Positions 53,372 through 62,263 of a stretch of DNA of 64,000 nucleotides are shown here, in pieces. This DNA comes from Nocardiopsis potens DSM 45234. Its GTDB lineage: Bacteria > Actinomycetota > Actinomycetes > Streptosporangiales > Streptosporangiaceae. The notes under the pieces are model-generated. The model was not told where the DNA came from, did not search any database, and saw only the letters and a program-made list of their open reading frames with translations. Position numbers and translations under genes: made by a program. The stretch spans positions 1 to 64,000 of the forward strand of contig NZ_ANBB01000016.1 of assembly GCF_000341105.1 (NCBI RefSeq), in the 5' to 3' direction. The first letter of the stretch is position 1; each line of letters begins with the position of its first letter.

Positions 53372-54190
53372 ATGTTCGGAATCGGAGACTTCGCCCGGCA
53401 CGGCCGGGTGTCGGTGCGGATGCTGCGCCACTACGACGCGGTGGGGCTGCTGCGCCCGGCGCGGGTCGACCCGGCCAGCGGGTACCGCTTCTACGAGGCG
53501 GCGCAGCTGAGCCGGCTCAACCGGATCATCGCGCTGAAGGAGCTCGGCTTCACCCTGAGCCAGGTGGGTTCCATCCTGGACGAGCAGGTGGGCACCGAGG
53601 AGCTGCGCGGCATGCTCCGGCTGCGCCGGGCCGAGCTGGAGGAGGCCCGGTCGGCGGCGGAGGCGCGGCTGGCCCAGGTCGAGGCGCGGCTCCGGGGGAT
53701 CGAGAGCGAGGGGCTCATGTCCGAGTACGACGTCGTGCTCAAGGCGCTGCCGGCGGTGCGCCTGGCCGAGCTGTCCGGGACCGCCCCGGGGTTCGCCCCG
53801 GAGGAGATCGGGCCGGTCATCCGGCCGCTCTACCGGGAGCTGTGCCGGCGGCTGGACGAGGCGGGGGTGGTCCCGGACGGCCCGGGGCTGGCCTACTACC
53901 GGGCCGCACCGGAGGGCGGCGGCGCGGTGGTCGTCCACGCCGGGCTGCCGGTCCCCGCGGGCGCCCGGGTCGGCGGCGGGGTGGCGCTGGTGCACCTGCC
54001 CGCGGTGGAGCGCGCCGCCACGCTCGTGCACAAGGGGCCGATGGACGACGTGCTGCCCGCGAGCCAGGCCCTGGCGCACTGGATCGAGGAGAGCGGCCGC
54101 GAACCGGTCGGCGACTGGCGCGAACTCAACCTGGAGGTCCCCGAGGACCCGGCCGGCTGGGTCACCGAACTCCAGCAGCCGGTGTCCTGA
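53372..54190 (+). CDS. MerR-family regulator with GyrI-like effector domain
   Basis: This 272-residue transcription activator has residues 1-70 as a MerR winged helix (IGDFARHGRVSVRMLRHYDA, VGLLRPARVDPASGYRFYEA) and a dimerisation coiled coil near 80-120 (RLRRAELEEARSAAEARLAQ). A GyrI-like small-molecule domain lies at about 130-270. This is the BmrR/TipA-like architecture of multidrug-sensing activators. The promoter segment ttgaccctcccaccgtgtca starts 41 bp upstream and looks like a MerR-type site, so autoregulation is likely. The ATG at 53372 follows GGGAG. Confidence 0.93.
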   Translation: MFGIGDFARHGRVSVRMLRHYDAVGLLRPARVDPASGYRFYEAAQLSRLNRIIALKELGFTLSQVGSILDEQVGTEELRGMLRLRRAELEEARSAAEARLAQVEARLRGIESEGLMSEYDVVLKALPAVRLAELSGTAPGFAPEEIGPVIRPLYRELCRRLDEAGVVPDGPGLAYYRAAPEGGGAVVVHAGLPVPAGARVGGGVALVHLPAVERAATLVHKGPMDDVLPASQALAHWIEESGREPVGDWRELNLEVPEDPAGWVTELQQPVS

Positions 54191-54230
54191 GCGCCCGCGC
54201 GGCGGCACCCCCGTTGCGGCGGCACTCCCG

Positions 54231-54290
54231 CCGATCCCGGCGCCGCGGCCGTCCCAACGCAGGTCGAGACGGCCGCGGCGCCGGGATCGG
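54231..54290. terminator. Type II long perfect palindrome between converging genes
   Basis: Arms 54231-54252 and 54269-54290 are perfectly complementary over 22 bp (ccgatcccggcgccgcggcc) with a 16-base loop. They share cgatcccggcgccg with the palindrome at 9258. It separates the MerR and HelD-like genes. Confidence 0.8.
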
Positions 54291-54306
54291 CGCCCGGCGG
54301 GCGGGG

Positions 54307-56484
54307 TCAGCCCGCCGCGGCCAGTTCGGCCGGGAGCGGGGCGGAGTGCACCACGTGCAGCCGGCTCACCGCGCGGGTGAGGACCACGTAGAGGCGGTTC
54401 AGGCCGCGGTGCTCGGCGGCGGCGATGGCGGCCGGTTCGGCCACCACCACGGTGTCGAACTCCAGGCCCTTGGCGAGCGAGGCCGGGACGCAGACGAGGC
54501 GGTGCGCCTCCATCGCGTCCGCGCCCTCCTCCCCACCGTCCCCGCCGCCGAGCAGGCCCGGGGCGAGCCCCGCCGCCCGGGCCGCCTCCAGCAGGGCGGG
54601 GACTTCGGCGTCCGCGGCGATCAGCGCCACCGACCCCTCGCCGTCCAGGGCGGCGCGGCAGGCCTGCACCGCCGCCTCGCCGACCCGGTCCGCCCCGGTG
54701 CCCTGCACGCTCAGCGAGCCCGGCGCGCGGCGCACCGCGACCGGGGCGCCCAGCCCCGGGGCGATCCGCGGGAGGAGCCGGGCGGCGAAGTCGATGATCT
54801 GGGCGGGGACCCGATAGCCGCGGTCCAGCACGTGCAGCCGGCCGTCCTCCTTGCCGAGGTGGCGCAGGAGCACCGCCCACTCCTCGGCCGCGGCGGGCGC
54901 GGTGCCCTGCGCGATGTCGCCGAGGACGGTCATCGAGCCGCCCTGGGAGCGCCGGCCCAGCGCCCGGCACTGCATCGGGCTGAGGTCCTGCGCCTCGTCC
55001 AGCACGATGTGGCCCAGCCCGGAGGGGCGGCGGATCAGGCAGGCGGCCTCGTCGATGAGGGCGAGGTCGGCCTCGGACCAGCGGGCGCTCTTGGGGCCGC
55101 GGGGGCGGCCGGGCAGCAGGACGGCCTCCTGCTCTTCGGGGGTGAGCAGGCCCTCGGCGGCGCGGGCCAGCCGGTCGGGGTCGGTGAGCAGGCCGAGGAC
55201 CAGCTTGACCGGGTCGGCCTTGGGCCAGATCGCGGCCACCGCCGAGCGCACCGCCCGGTTCCGGCGGACCTGGTCGTGGGTGCGGTCGTCGCAGGCCTCC
55301 CCGGCGGCCTCGATCAGGGTCAGCACCGCGTGCGCGATGCGGTGCTCCAGCAGCCCGCGGCCGGACTCGTAGGCGACGCCGCGCTCCCGCAGCTCTTCGG
55401 TGAGCTCGCGCAGGTCCTCGGGGTGGACCCGCCAGCGGCGCGCGCCGCGCTGCACCACCACCGCCTCCTCCGGTTCGCGGAGCAGCGACCACAGGTCGCG
55501 GCGGATCACCTCGGCCATCCGGGCGTCGCCCTTGACCCGGGCCGCCTCGGCGGTGTCGGTGCGCCGCACCGGGACGATGCCCAGCAGCTCGGTGAGGGTG
55601 GTCTGCCCCACGTTCACCTCGCCCAGGGCGGGCAGCACGTTGCGGATGTAGGAGAGGAAGGAGCGGTTGGGGCCGACGATGGCCACCCCGGAGCGGGCCA
55701 GCCGCTGCCGCTCGGTGTAGAGCAGGTAGGCGATGCGGTGCAGGCCGACGGCGGTCTTGCCGGTGCCGGGGGCGCCCTGGACGCACAGCGTGGTCTCCAG
55801 CGGGGCGCGGACCAGGTCGTCCTGCTCGGGCTGGATGGTGGCGACGATGTCGCGCATCGGGCCGGTGCGCGGCCGCTCGATCTCGGCGGCCAGCAGCCCG
55901 CCGCCGGGCGCGCCGCCCTCGGCGGTGCCGCTCCCGTCCTCGGCTCCGCCGCCTGGTCCGCCGGCGGTGAGGTCCTCGTCCTCGAAGGCGGTGAGCTCCC
56001 CTCCGGCGCCGAACCCGTACCGGCGGCGACCGCGCACCCGCATCGGCGAGGCCGGAACGGCCTGGTAGAACGCCCGGGAGATCGGCGCCCGCCAGTCCAG
56101 CACCATGGCGCGGCCGCCCTGGTCGTGCACGTGCCGGCGGCCGATCCGCACCCGGTCGGCGCCGTCCTGCGCGCCGTCGTCCTGTGCATCGCCGTCCTGC
56201 GCGTCGCCGTCCTCGAAGACGGTCCCGGGCTCGAAGTCGAGGCGGCCGAAGAAGAGCGGCGCGCCGGGCAGGTCGGCGAGGGCCTCCGCGCGCATCTCCC
56301 GGGCCTGGCGGAGCACCTGGGTGGAGACCCAGTCGCCGAACACCTCGGGGGTCTCGGTGGCCAGCACGTCCTCGCGCATCCGGCGCAGCGCGTCGCGGGC
56401 GGCGTCCAGCCGGGCGCGCTCGGCGGCGAGCTCGCCGGGGACGGCCGGGGCGGCGGAATCGGGGGTGGGGGCGGACTCGGGCAC
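54307..56484 (-). CDS. HelD-like UvrD-family ATPase, probable RNA polymerase recycling factor
   Basis: This is a cytoplasmic ATPase of about 725 residues. The N-terminal coiled coil (ELAAERARLDAARDALRRMR) would enter the RNA polymerase secondary channel. Superfamily 1 motifs follow: Walker A VQGAPGTGKTAVGLHRIAYL, GHIVLDEAQDLSPMQ (motif II), VLGDIAQGTAPAAA and VVLTRAVSRLHVV at the end. HelD proteins remove stalled or drug-bound polymerase; some actinobacterial members give rifampicin tolerance. The GTG at 56484 has GAGGT six bases upstream and is preferred over an open extension. The HelD type is inferred from architecture. Confidence 0.92.
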   Translation of the reverse strand: MPESAPTPDSAAPAVPGELAAERARLDAARDALRRMREDVLATETPEVFGDWVSTQVLRQAREMRAEALADLPGAPLFFGRLDFEPGTVFEDGDAQDGDAQDDGAQDGADRVRIGRRHVHDQGGRAMVLDWRAPISRAFYQAVPASPMRVRGRRRYGFGAGGELTAFEDEDLTAGGPGGGAEDGSGTAEGGAPGGGLLAAEIERPRTGPMRDIVATIQPEQDDLVRAPLETTLCVQGAPGTGKTAVGLHRIAYLLYTERQRLARSGVAIVGPNRSFLSYIRNVLPALGEVNVGQTTLTELLGIVPVRRTDTAEAARVKGDARMAEVIRRDLWSLLREPEEAVVVQRGARRWRVHPEDLRELTEELRERGVAYESGRGLLEHRIAHAVLTLIEAAGEACDDRTHDQVRRNRAVRSAVAAIWPKADPVKLVLGLLTDPDRLARAAEGLLTPEEQEAVLLPGRPRGPKSARWSEADLALIDEAACLIRRPSGLGHIVLDEAQDLSPMQCRALGRRSQGGSMTVLGDIAQGTAPAAAEEWAVLLRHLGKEDGRLHVLDRGYRVPAQIIDFAARLLPRIAPGLGAPVAVRRAPGSLSVQGTGADRVGEAAVQACRAALDGEGSVALIAADAEVPALLEAARAAGLAPGLLGGGDGGEEGADAMEAHRLVCVPASLAKGLEFDTVVVAEPAAIAAAEHRGLNRLYVVLTRAVSRLHVVHSAPLPAELAAAG

Positions 56485-56634
56485 AGCGCACCTCGCGTCG
56501 GGATCGGAGCCGGTGGACCAGGGCGGCGGGTGCGCGGGTCCCGCCCCGGCAGGGTCCGCCGGTTCGTTCCGATCCTCAGCGCGCCGGTTTTCGAAGCCGC
56601 CGCAGAGAAGCCGATACGTTACCCGAGCCGAGCG

Positions 56635-56649
56635 GGACATGCAATGTCC
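56635..56649. promoter_or_regulatory. Perfect dyad in the HelD/aquaporin divergent promoter
   Basis: ggacatgcaatgtcc has 6-bp perfect arms and a 3-base centre. It is flanked by the direct repeat ccgatacgt (56611 and 56648). It lies 151 bp upstream of the HelD-like start. It does not match the rifampicin-associated element known to me. Confidence 0.4.
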
Positions 56650-56828
56650 GATACGTCTCTATCGGGTGAGTTTTCGGAAAGGGGAGCACGGCGCGCCGAC
56701 GGAGCGGGCGTGGTGTCCTGTTCGGGATAACAATGAAATAAATAGCTGGCGGCGGCGCCCTTCTGATCAATGATCGGGCTCCGGAAGGGGTATTCCGTCG
56801 GTTATTTCCGCCGTTGCGATCGGAGGCG

Positions 56829-57554
56829 ATGGTGACAACGACGACCATCTTCGTAGGCGAGCTGTTCGGAACGGCTCTGCTGATCCTGTTCGGCGGCGGC
56901 GTCGTCGCGGCGAACGTGCTGAACAAGTCCAAGGCCAAGGAGACCGGCTGGGTCCTCATCACCTTCGGGTGGGGTTTCGGCGTCATGATCGGCGCCTACT
57001 TCTCGCTGCCGCTCTCCGGCGGCCACATCAACCCGGCCGTCACCCTGGGCCTGGCGGCCTCCAGCGGCGAGTGGTCCACCGTGCCGGTCTACATCGTCGC
57101 CCAGATGCTCGGCGCGATGCTCGGCGCCTTCCTGGTCTGGCTGGTCTACCTCGGCCAGTTCAAGGACTCCCCGGGCCCGTTCCTGGGGATCTTCTCCACC
57201 GAGCCCGAGGTCCGCAACCCGGTGCAGAACTTCATCACCGAGTTCATCGCGACCATGACGCTGCTCTTCCTGGTGGTGGCCACCGGCCAGAACAACGAGC
57301 TGGCGCTGTCCGGGGTGGGCGTGCTGATCGTGGCGTTCACCGTCGTCGGCATCGGGATGAGCCTCGGCGGCCCGACCGGGTACGCCATCAACCCGGCCCG
57401 AGACCTGGGGCCGCGGATCGTCCACCAGCTGCTGCCGCTCAAGGGCAAGGGGAGCTCGGACTGGGGCTACTCCTGGATCCCGGTGGCCGCCCCGCTCCTC
57501 GGCGGCCTGGCCGGCGGCCTGCTCGGCGCGGCAGTGCAGGGCATGGCGGCCTGA
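56829..57554 (+). CDS. glpF: MIP-family aquaglyceroporin (GlpF-like)
   Basis: This membrane channel of about 241 residues has six helices and two half helices. Both NPA motifs are present, [12 protein letters not shown] and [13 protein letters not shown], and the Asp after the second NPA (NPARD) marks the glycerol-conducting subgroup. It starts with [17 protein letters not shown]. The ATG at 56829 is used, but the GTG one codon later at 56832 fits the GGAGG site better. No glycerol kinase is adjacent, so physiological substrate (glycerol or other small polyol) is inferred. Confidence 0.93.
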   Translation: MVTTTTIFVGELFGTALLILFGGGVVAANVLNKSKAKETGWVLITFGWGFGVMIGAYFSLPLSGGHINPAVTLGLAASSGEWSTVPVYIVAQMLGAMLGAFLVWLVYLGQFKDSPGPFLGIFSTEPEVRNPVQNFITEFIATMTLLFLVVATGQNNELALSGVGVLIVAFTVVGIGMSLGGPTGYAINPARDLGPRIVHQLLPLKGKGSSDWGYSWIPVAAPLLGGLAGGLLGAAVQGMAA

Positions 57555-57567
57555 CCGGCGCCCCGCG

Positions 57568-57619
57568 CGCCCGAAGGGCCCGGAGCCGCCCTCCCCGGCG
57601 GACCCGGGCCCTTCGGGCG
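57568..57619 (+). terminator. Terminator hairpin after the aquaglyceroporin gene
   Basis: A 16-bp perfect stem (cgcccgaagggcccgg / ccgggcccttcgggcg) with a 20-base loop starts 14 bp after the stop codon. Confidence 0.8.
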
Positions 57620-57726
57620 GCCCGCCCCCGGTCCGGTTCCTCCGCAACCCGTACTACGCTGTGTAGTGCACATCGGGGCCGCTCACCGGGGGTCGGTCCC
57701 GCGGAAAGCGGTCGAGGAGTGCGGGT

Positions 57727-58092
57727 GTGATCGGCTGGTTGACGACCACGATCGAGGCGGTGTCCCTGCTGATGGCCGCCTGGTTCCTGATCCAGGCGTT
57801 CCGCGACAAGGCCATGATGGTCCCGCACCTGATCGGGATGGCGGTGCTGTGGCTGCTGACCATCGGCCAGGCGGTCGTCTCCGCGGTGATGGCGGCCGGC
57901 GGCGACGGCCCCGAGGAGGCCGTGACGTTCATCGGCTACCTGGCCACCGTGGTGCTGCTGCCGCCGGCCTGCGCGGTCTGGGGCTTCATGGAGCGGAGCC
58001 GGTGGGGGCCCGCGGTGATCGCGCTCGCCTGCTTCATCCTCCCGGTCCTGATGGTCCGGCTCGAACAGACCTGGAGCCCCGTCCTTGCCTGA
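57727..58092 (+). CDS. Small membrane protein of unknown function
   Basis: This 121-residue protein has four hydrophobic helices (AVSLLMAAWFLIQAF, GMAVLWLLTIGQAVVSAVMA, FIGYLATVVLLPPACAVWG and AVIALACFILPVLMVRLEQ). I do not recognise a family by name. The GTG at 57727 has GAGGAG upstream. It overlaps the next membrane protein by 8 bp, so the pair is probably co-expressed and may act together. Confidence 0.82.
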   Translation: MIGWLTTTIEAVSLLMAAWFLIQAFRDKAMMVPHLIGMAVLWLLTIGQAVVSAVMAAGGDGPEEAVTFIGYLATVVLLPPACAVWGFMERSRWGPAVIALACFILPVLMVRLEQTWSPVLA

Positions 58093-58534
58093 CCCCGTGA
58101 ACGGCGGGTCCAGCCGCTCCGGCCCCGGCCGGCTGCTGGTCGCCGTCTACGCCCTGTTCGCGCTGGCCGCCACCGCGCGCGCCGGCGTGCAGATCGCCAC
58201 CCGCTTCGACGAGGCCCCGCTGGCGTACCTGCTGTCGCTGCTGGCCGGGATCGTCTACATCGTCGCCACCGTCGGCATCGCGCGCAGCGACCGCACCTCG
58301 CACCGGATCGCGTTCGCCTCCTGCGCTGTCGAGCTGGCCGGGGTCCTCGCCGTGGGCACCTTCAGCCTGGTCGACCCGGCCGCCTTCCCCGACGACACCG
58401 TCTGGTCCTCCTACGGTGCCGGCTACATGTTCATCCCGCTGGTGCTGCCGGTGCTCGGCCTGCTCTGGCTGCGCCGGGTGCGCCGCGAGGAGAAGGCCGC
58501 CGACGCCGCCGCTCCACTAGGGGGTGCCGCGTAG
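58085..58534 (+). CDS. Small membrane protein, partner of the preceding gene
   Basis: This 149-residue protein has four predicted helices (LLVAVYALFALAATARAGV, YLLSLLAGIVYIVATVGIA, FASCAVELAGVLAVGTFSLV and MFIPLVLPVLGLLWLRRV) and a charged tail. The TTG at 58085 overlaps the end of the upstream gene; a GTG at 58097 is an alternative. No family assignment is possible from sequence alone. The rhodanese gene follows after 9 bp and may be in the same operon. Confidence 0.8.
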   Translation: MPDPVNGGSSRSGPGRLLVAVYALFALAATARAGVQIATRFDEAPLAYLLSLLAGIVYIVATVGIARSDRTSHRIAFASCAVELAGVLAVGTFSLVDPAAFPDDTVWSSYGAGYMFIPLVLPVLGLLWLRRVRREEKAADAAAPLGGAA

Positions 58535-58543
58535 GGTGGCCGC

Positions 58544-59422
58544 ATGACCGAGCAGAACCTGGACCTGCCCCCCGTCGTCTCCGCCGACCTGCTCCGCCGC
58601 CGCCTGGCCGAGCGGCCGGAGGCCACCGCCGTCGTCGACGTCCGCTGGTACCTGGACGGCCGCTCCGGCCGGGACGCCTACCTCGCCGGACACCTCCCCG
58701 GCGCGGTCTGGGCCGACGTGGACCGGGACCTCGCCGCCCCGGCCACCCCGGAGGGCGGCCGGCACCCGCTGCCCGCACCGGAGGACTTCGCCGCCGCGCT
58801 CGGCCGGCTGGGCATCGGCGACGGCACCGCGGTGATCGCCTACGACGACGCCGGGGGCTCCACCGCCGCCCGCCTCGTCTGGCTGATGCGCATCCTCGGC
58901 TCGCCCGCCGCGGTGCTCGACGGCGGGCTGCAGGCCTGGACCGGCCCGCTGGAGACCGGTGAGGCCGCCGCCGAGCCGCGGCACCGCACCCCCCGGCCCT
59001 GGCCCGCGGACCGGTTCACCGGCGCCGAGGAGCTGCTGAAGGGGGCCGGCGCCGCCGGCGCGCTCGTCCTCGACGCGCGCACGCACGGCCGCTACACCGG
59101 CGAGGCCCCCGCCCCGGTGGACGCCCGGCCCGGCCACATCCCCGGCGCGCGCAGCGCGGAATGGCAGGGCAACCTGGACGCCGACGGCCGGTTCGCCTCC
59201 CCGGAACGGCTGCGCGAGCGGTTCGCCGCGCTCGGCGCCGACCGGGCCGGCGGCATCACCGCCTACTGCGGCTCCGGGGTGACCGCCTGCCACGACCTGC
59301 TCGCCCTGGAGCGCGCCGGCTACTCCGGGGCGCGGCTCTACCCCGGGTCCTGGAGCGCCTGGGGCGCCGACCCCGCCCTGCCGGTCGAGACCGGCGACCC
59401 CGCGGAGCGCCCCGGCCCCTGA
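58544..59422 (+). CDS. Two-domain rhodanese-type sulfurtransferase
   Basis: This 292-residue cytoplasmic enzyme transfers sulfane sulfur, for example from thiosulfate or 3-mercaptopyruvate. The N-terminal inactive domain has VVDVRWYLDGRSGRDAYLAG, HLPGAVWADVDRDLA and IAYDDAGGSTAARLVWLMRI. The C-terminal domain has VLDARTHGRYTGE, GHIPGARSAEW and the active-site loop TAYCGSGVTACHDLLAL. The six-residue loop CGSGVT resembles mercaptopyruvate or thiosulfate sulfurtransferases. The ATG at 58544 follows AGGGTGG. Confidence 0.94.
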   Translation: MTEQNLDLPPVVSADLLRRRLAERPEATAVVDVRWYLDGRSGRDAYLAGHLPGAVWADVDRDLAAPATPEGGRHPLPAPEDFAAALGRLGIGDGTAVIAYDDAGGSTAARLVWLMRILGSPAAVLDGGLQAWTGPLETGEAAAEPRHRTPRPWPADRFTGAEELLKGAGAAGALVLDARTHGRYTGEAPAPVDARPGHIPGARSAEWQGNLDADGRFASPERLRERFAALGADRAGGITAYCGSGVTACHDLLALERAGYSGARLYPGSWSAWGADPALPVETGDPAERPGP

Positions 59423-59766
59423 CGGCCGGCCCGCCCCTCAGGGGAACCGCCCCGCCGGGGACTCGCCTCTCCGCGGAACTCGCCCCTCCGCGGAGAGGAC
59501 AGGGGGGAGCGGGCGGTGCCGCGCGGACGCGCCGGCGCCGCTCCGGGCATGCACCGCGTGGCCTGGTCCTTGGGTCGGCAGGCGGCCACGCGGTGGGATC
59601 GGATGAGGCGGGAAGGGGGCGTTCACCATGTTCCGCCACGTTCATCCGGGAACGGGAGCGACGCGCCGGTCACACCTCGAAACCGCGCCTATCCGCCGTC
59701 TCACCGGAATCTAACCCGTGCGACCCATAATCTTCGCAGGCAGGGAAGACAAGCGGAGGTGCCAGG
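59423..59766. other. Intergenic region (344 bp) without a gene
   Basis: It holds a short tandem repeat (ctcgcc(t/c)ctccgcgga at 59462 and 59479) and, from about 59625, a lower-GC stretch with ttcaccatgttccgcc and ccataatcttcgc that probably contains the promoter of the HtrA-type protease gene. Confidence 0.5.
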
Positions 59767-61551
59767 ATGAGCGGGACGGATCCCCAGGGGACGGCGCCGG
59801 GCGAGGAGCCCCGGACCCCCGAGCGGCGGGACTTCGCGCCTCAGGACGAGGAGCGGCGGGAGGCCGCCGGGGCGGGCGCCGAGGGCGGCGCCCCGGCCGG
59901 CTCCGGTCCCGGCACCGGCGCGGACCGGGAGGAGCCGCCGTCCGCCGCGGACGGCGGGCGGCCGCAGGAGGCCGGTGCCGGGCAGGGCGCCGGAACCGGG
60001 CAGGACGCACCGCCGGCGGCCGGAGGCGCGCCGGAGGCCCCGGCCCCGGCGCCGGAGCCGCCCGCCCCCGGTCCCGTACCGCACACCGAGGCCGGCGCGC
60101 CGTCCGCGCCCGGCCCCGCCCCGCACCCCGGCCACGGCGGCCCGGACTGGCAGCGCGGCCCCGCGGAGGCGCTGCGCTGGCACACCGGGGCCCGGCACAC
60201 CTGGGGGCCGGGGCAGGGGTGGAGCGGACCGGCGGAGGCCACCCGGGTCTTCGGCGCCGCGCCGCCGCCCGAGTCGGCCGCCTACTCCGCACCGGGCGGC
60301 GCGCCCGGAGCACCCGGTGGTCCCGGCGGGCCGGGGACGCCCCCGCCGCCCTGGGCCGGCCCCGGCCAGGCGCCGCCGCCCCCCGGGCCGCAGGACCCCG
60401 GGGCGAAGGGCAAGCGCAAGCGGCCCGGCACGGTCGCCGTCGCCGCGGCGACGGCGCTGGTCACCAGCCTGATCGTCGGCCCGGCCGCCGCGCTGGTCAC
60501 CACCTGGGCGGTGCCCGGCGGGGGCGGCTCGATCAGCTCGCTCGCCGACGGCAACCAGGGCAGCTCGACGTCGACCGGCAGCGTCAGCAAGGTCGCGGAG
60601 AAGGTGCTGCCCAGCGTGGTCTCGATCGAGACCGGCAGCGGCAGCGGAAGCGGCGTGGTGATCGGCTCGGACGGGCAGATCCTGACCAACGCCCACGTGG
60701 TGGCCGGTGCGCAGGGCGATACGGTCCGGGTCCGGTTCAACGACGGCTCCAGCGCCGAGGCGCGGATCCTCGGCACCGACTCCGTCTCCGACATCGCGGT
60801 GCTGCAGGCCGAGGACGTCAGCGGGCTGACCCCGGCGACCCTGGGCGACTCCTCCAAGGTCGAGGTGGGCGCGGACGTGGTGGCCATCGGCTCCCCGCTG
60901 GGGCTGTCCGGAACGGTCACCTCGGGCGTGGTCAGCGCCGTCGACCGGCCGGTGAACACCGGCGTCGCCGACGGCGGCGAGCAGGGCGGCGGCCAGCAGG
61001 ACCCGTTCGGCCCGCAGCAGAGGCAGGAGCCCCAGGCGACCACCTCGACCGTGATCAACGCGATCCAGACCGACGCCCCGATCAACCCGGGCAACTCCGG
61101 CGGGCCGCTGATCAACATGAACGGCGAGGTCATCGGGATCAACACGGCCATCGCCGGCATCGGCGGCCCGAACGGCGAGGAGGCCGGCTCCATCGGCCTG
61201 GGCTTCGCCATCCCGGTCGACCAGGCCGAGCCGATCGCCGAGCAGCTGATCGAGAACGGCAGCGCCGACTACGCCGCCATCGACGCCACGGTCTCCCCGA
61301 CCCAGAGCGGCGACGGCGTCCGCGTCGTCCAGCCGAACAAGGGCGGCGCCGCCGACCAGGCCGGCCTGGAGAAGGACGACGTGATCACCTCCGTGGACGG
61401 CAAGGGCGTCTCCGCCCCGGACGAGCTGATCGCCGCCATCCGGGCCAAGCAGCCCGGCGACGAGATCAGCATCGGCTACGAGCGGGACGGCAAGGCGGAC
61501 CAGACCGAGGTGACCCTCTCGGCGCAGTCCTCGGAGAGCATCGGAGGATGA
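59767..61551 (+). CDS. HtrA/DegP-type membrane serine protease with PDZ domain
   Basis: This 594-residue protein has a long disordered Pro/Ala/Gly-rich cytoplasmic N-terminus (about 1-215), one membrane helix at about 222-248 (ATALVTSLIVGPAAALVTTW) and an extracytoplasmic trypsin-like domain. The triad is His310 in LTNAHVVAGA, Asp342 in VSDIAVLQ and Ser444 in PGNSGGPLIN. A C-terminal PDZ domain (about 505-590, GLEKDDVITSVDGKGVSAPD) should bind unfolded substrates. Such proteases handle envelope quality control. The ATG at 59767 begins the tail. A type I palindrome follows. Confidence 0.95.
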   Translation: MSGTDPQGTAPGEEPRTPERRDFAPQDEERREAAGAGAEGGAPAGSGPGTGADREEPPSAADGGRPQEAGAGQGAGTGQDAPPAAGGAPEAPAPAPEPPAPGPVPHTEAGAPSAPGPAPHPGHGGPDWQRGPAEALRWHTGARHTWGPGQGWSGPAEATRVFGAAPPPESAAYSAPGGAPGAPGGPGGPGTPPPPWAGPGQAPPPPGPQDPGAKGKRKRPGTVAVAAATALVTSLIVGPAAALVTTWAVPGGGGSISSLADGNQGSSTSTGSVSKVAEKVLPSVVSIETGSGSGSGVVIGSDGQILTNAHVVAGAQGDTVRVRFNDGSSAEARILGTDSVSDIAVLQAEDVSGLTPATLGDSSKVEVGADVVAIGSPLGLSGTVTSGVVSAVDRPVNTGVADGGEQGGGQQDPFGPQQRQEPQATTSTVINAIQTDAPINPGNSGGPLINMNGEVIGINTAIAGIGGPNGEEAGSIGLGFAIPVDQAEPIAEQLIENGSADYAAIDATVSPTQSGDGVRVVQPNKGGAADQAGLEKDDVITSVDGKGVSAPDELIAAIRAKQPGDEISIGYERDGKADQTEVTLSAQSSESIGG

Positions 61552-61655
61552 CCTCCGCCCGGCGGGGACGGGTCCTGCCCCGCCGGCGGCACGGGGAGCG
61601 GGGGCGCGGCCGCAGCGGCCGCGCCCCCGCCGTGCCCCGCCCGGGCGCCCCAGGG

Positions 61656-61719
61656 CGATGATCTCGGCGTTCCGGCCCTATCGGAACGCCCTGATAGGGC
61701 CGGACCGCCGAGATCATCG
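61656..61719 (+). terminator. Type I long palindrome after the HtrA-type protease gene
   Basis: Arms 61656-61682 and 61693-61719 pair over 27 bp with a single mismatch around a 10-base loop. The sequence cgatgatctcggcg and ccggccctatc resembles the 12563 palindrome. It lies about 105 bp after the stop. Confidence 0.75.
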
Positions 61720-62263
61720 GAGAGAAGGGGGGCGACGCGGGGCGGACGGGAAGTGCGCCGGACTTCCGCCGTTTTCCCGGCCGTTCTCCGATCCGGTGCG
61801 GAAAACCCATTCCATCCGCTTCCGCGGCACCGCGGAGCGGTGCGCCGGAGCCGCCGGCGCCGAGGGTCACGGTTGGGAAACGCCCCGGTCAGCGGGGCCG
61901 GGAGGGGAACGGGGCGGAGCTCGGAGACGTTTGGACCGGATAGCGGGGGAATGAACCCCCGATACGGGGTCGGCCGGAAACGGCCGAGGGCGGCGGCCTG
62001 CGGATTCCTTCCTCATTCGCAGCCGCCGCCCGCTGTTTCCTGGCAGTTTCCGCGGCGGGATCATACGCTCGGTAAACAGTCGGCAACACCGATGGAGAAA
62101 CGGGGCCGGGGCCGCGGGGCGCGCAGTATCGTCCCCGACGAGCAGAGGGCCGGACCGCGTGCGGGCGCCTCCGGCGGAAGGGGCCGGAGGAGCCGGCCGG
62201 AGGCGGGCCCGCCACCGACGGCGCGGTTCCGTTCCTCCGCGCACACCCCTCAGGAGGGCCGCC
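61720..62263. other. Intergenic region (544 bp) upstream of the glycosyltransferase gene
   Basis: No convincing gene is present. There is a bulged hairpin at about 61991-62028 (cggcggcctgcg / cgcagccgccg) and a somewhat AT-richer part near 62040-62100 (gggatcatacgctcggtaaa), which may be the promoter. Confidence 0.45.

Noticed and set aside
56485-56828. Rifampicin-associated element before the HelD-like gene
   Set aside because: The only strong dyad is ggacatgcaatgtcc, which does not match the element as I know it.
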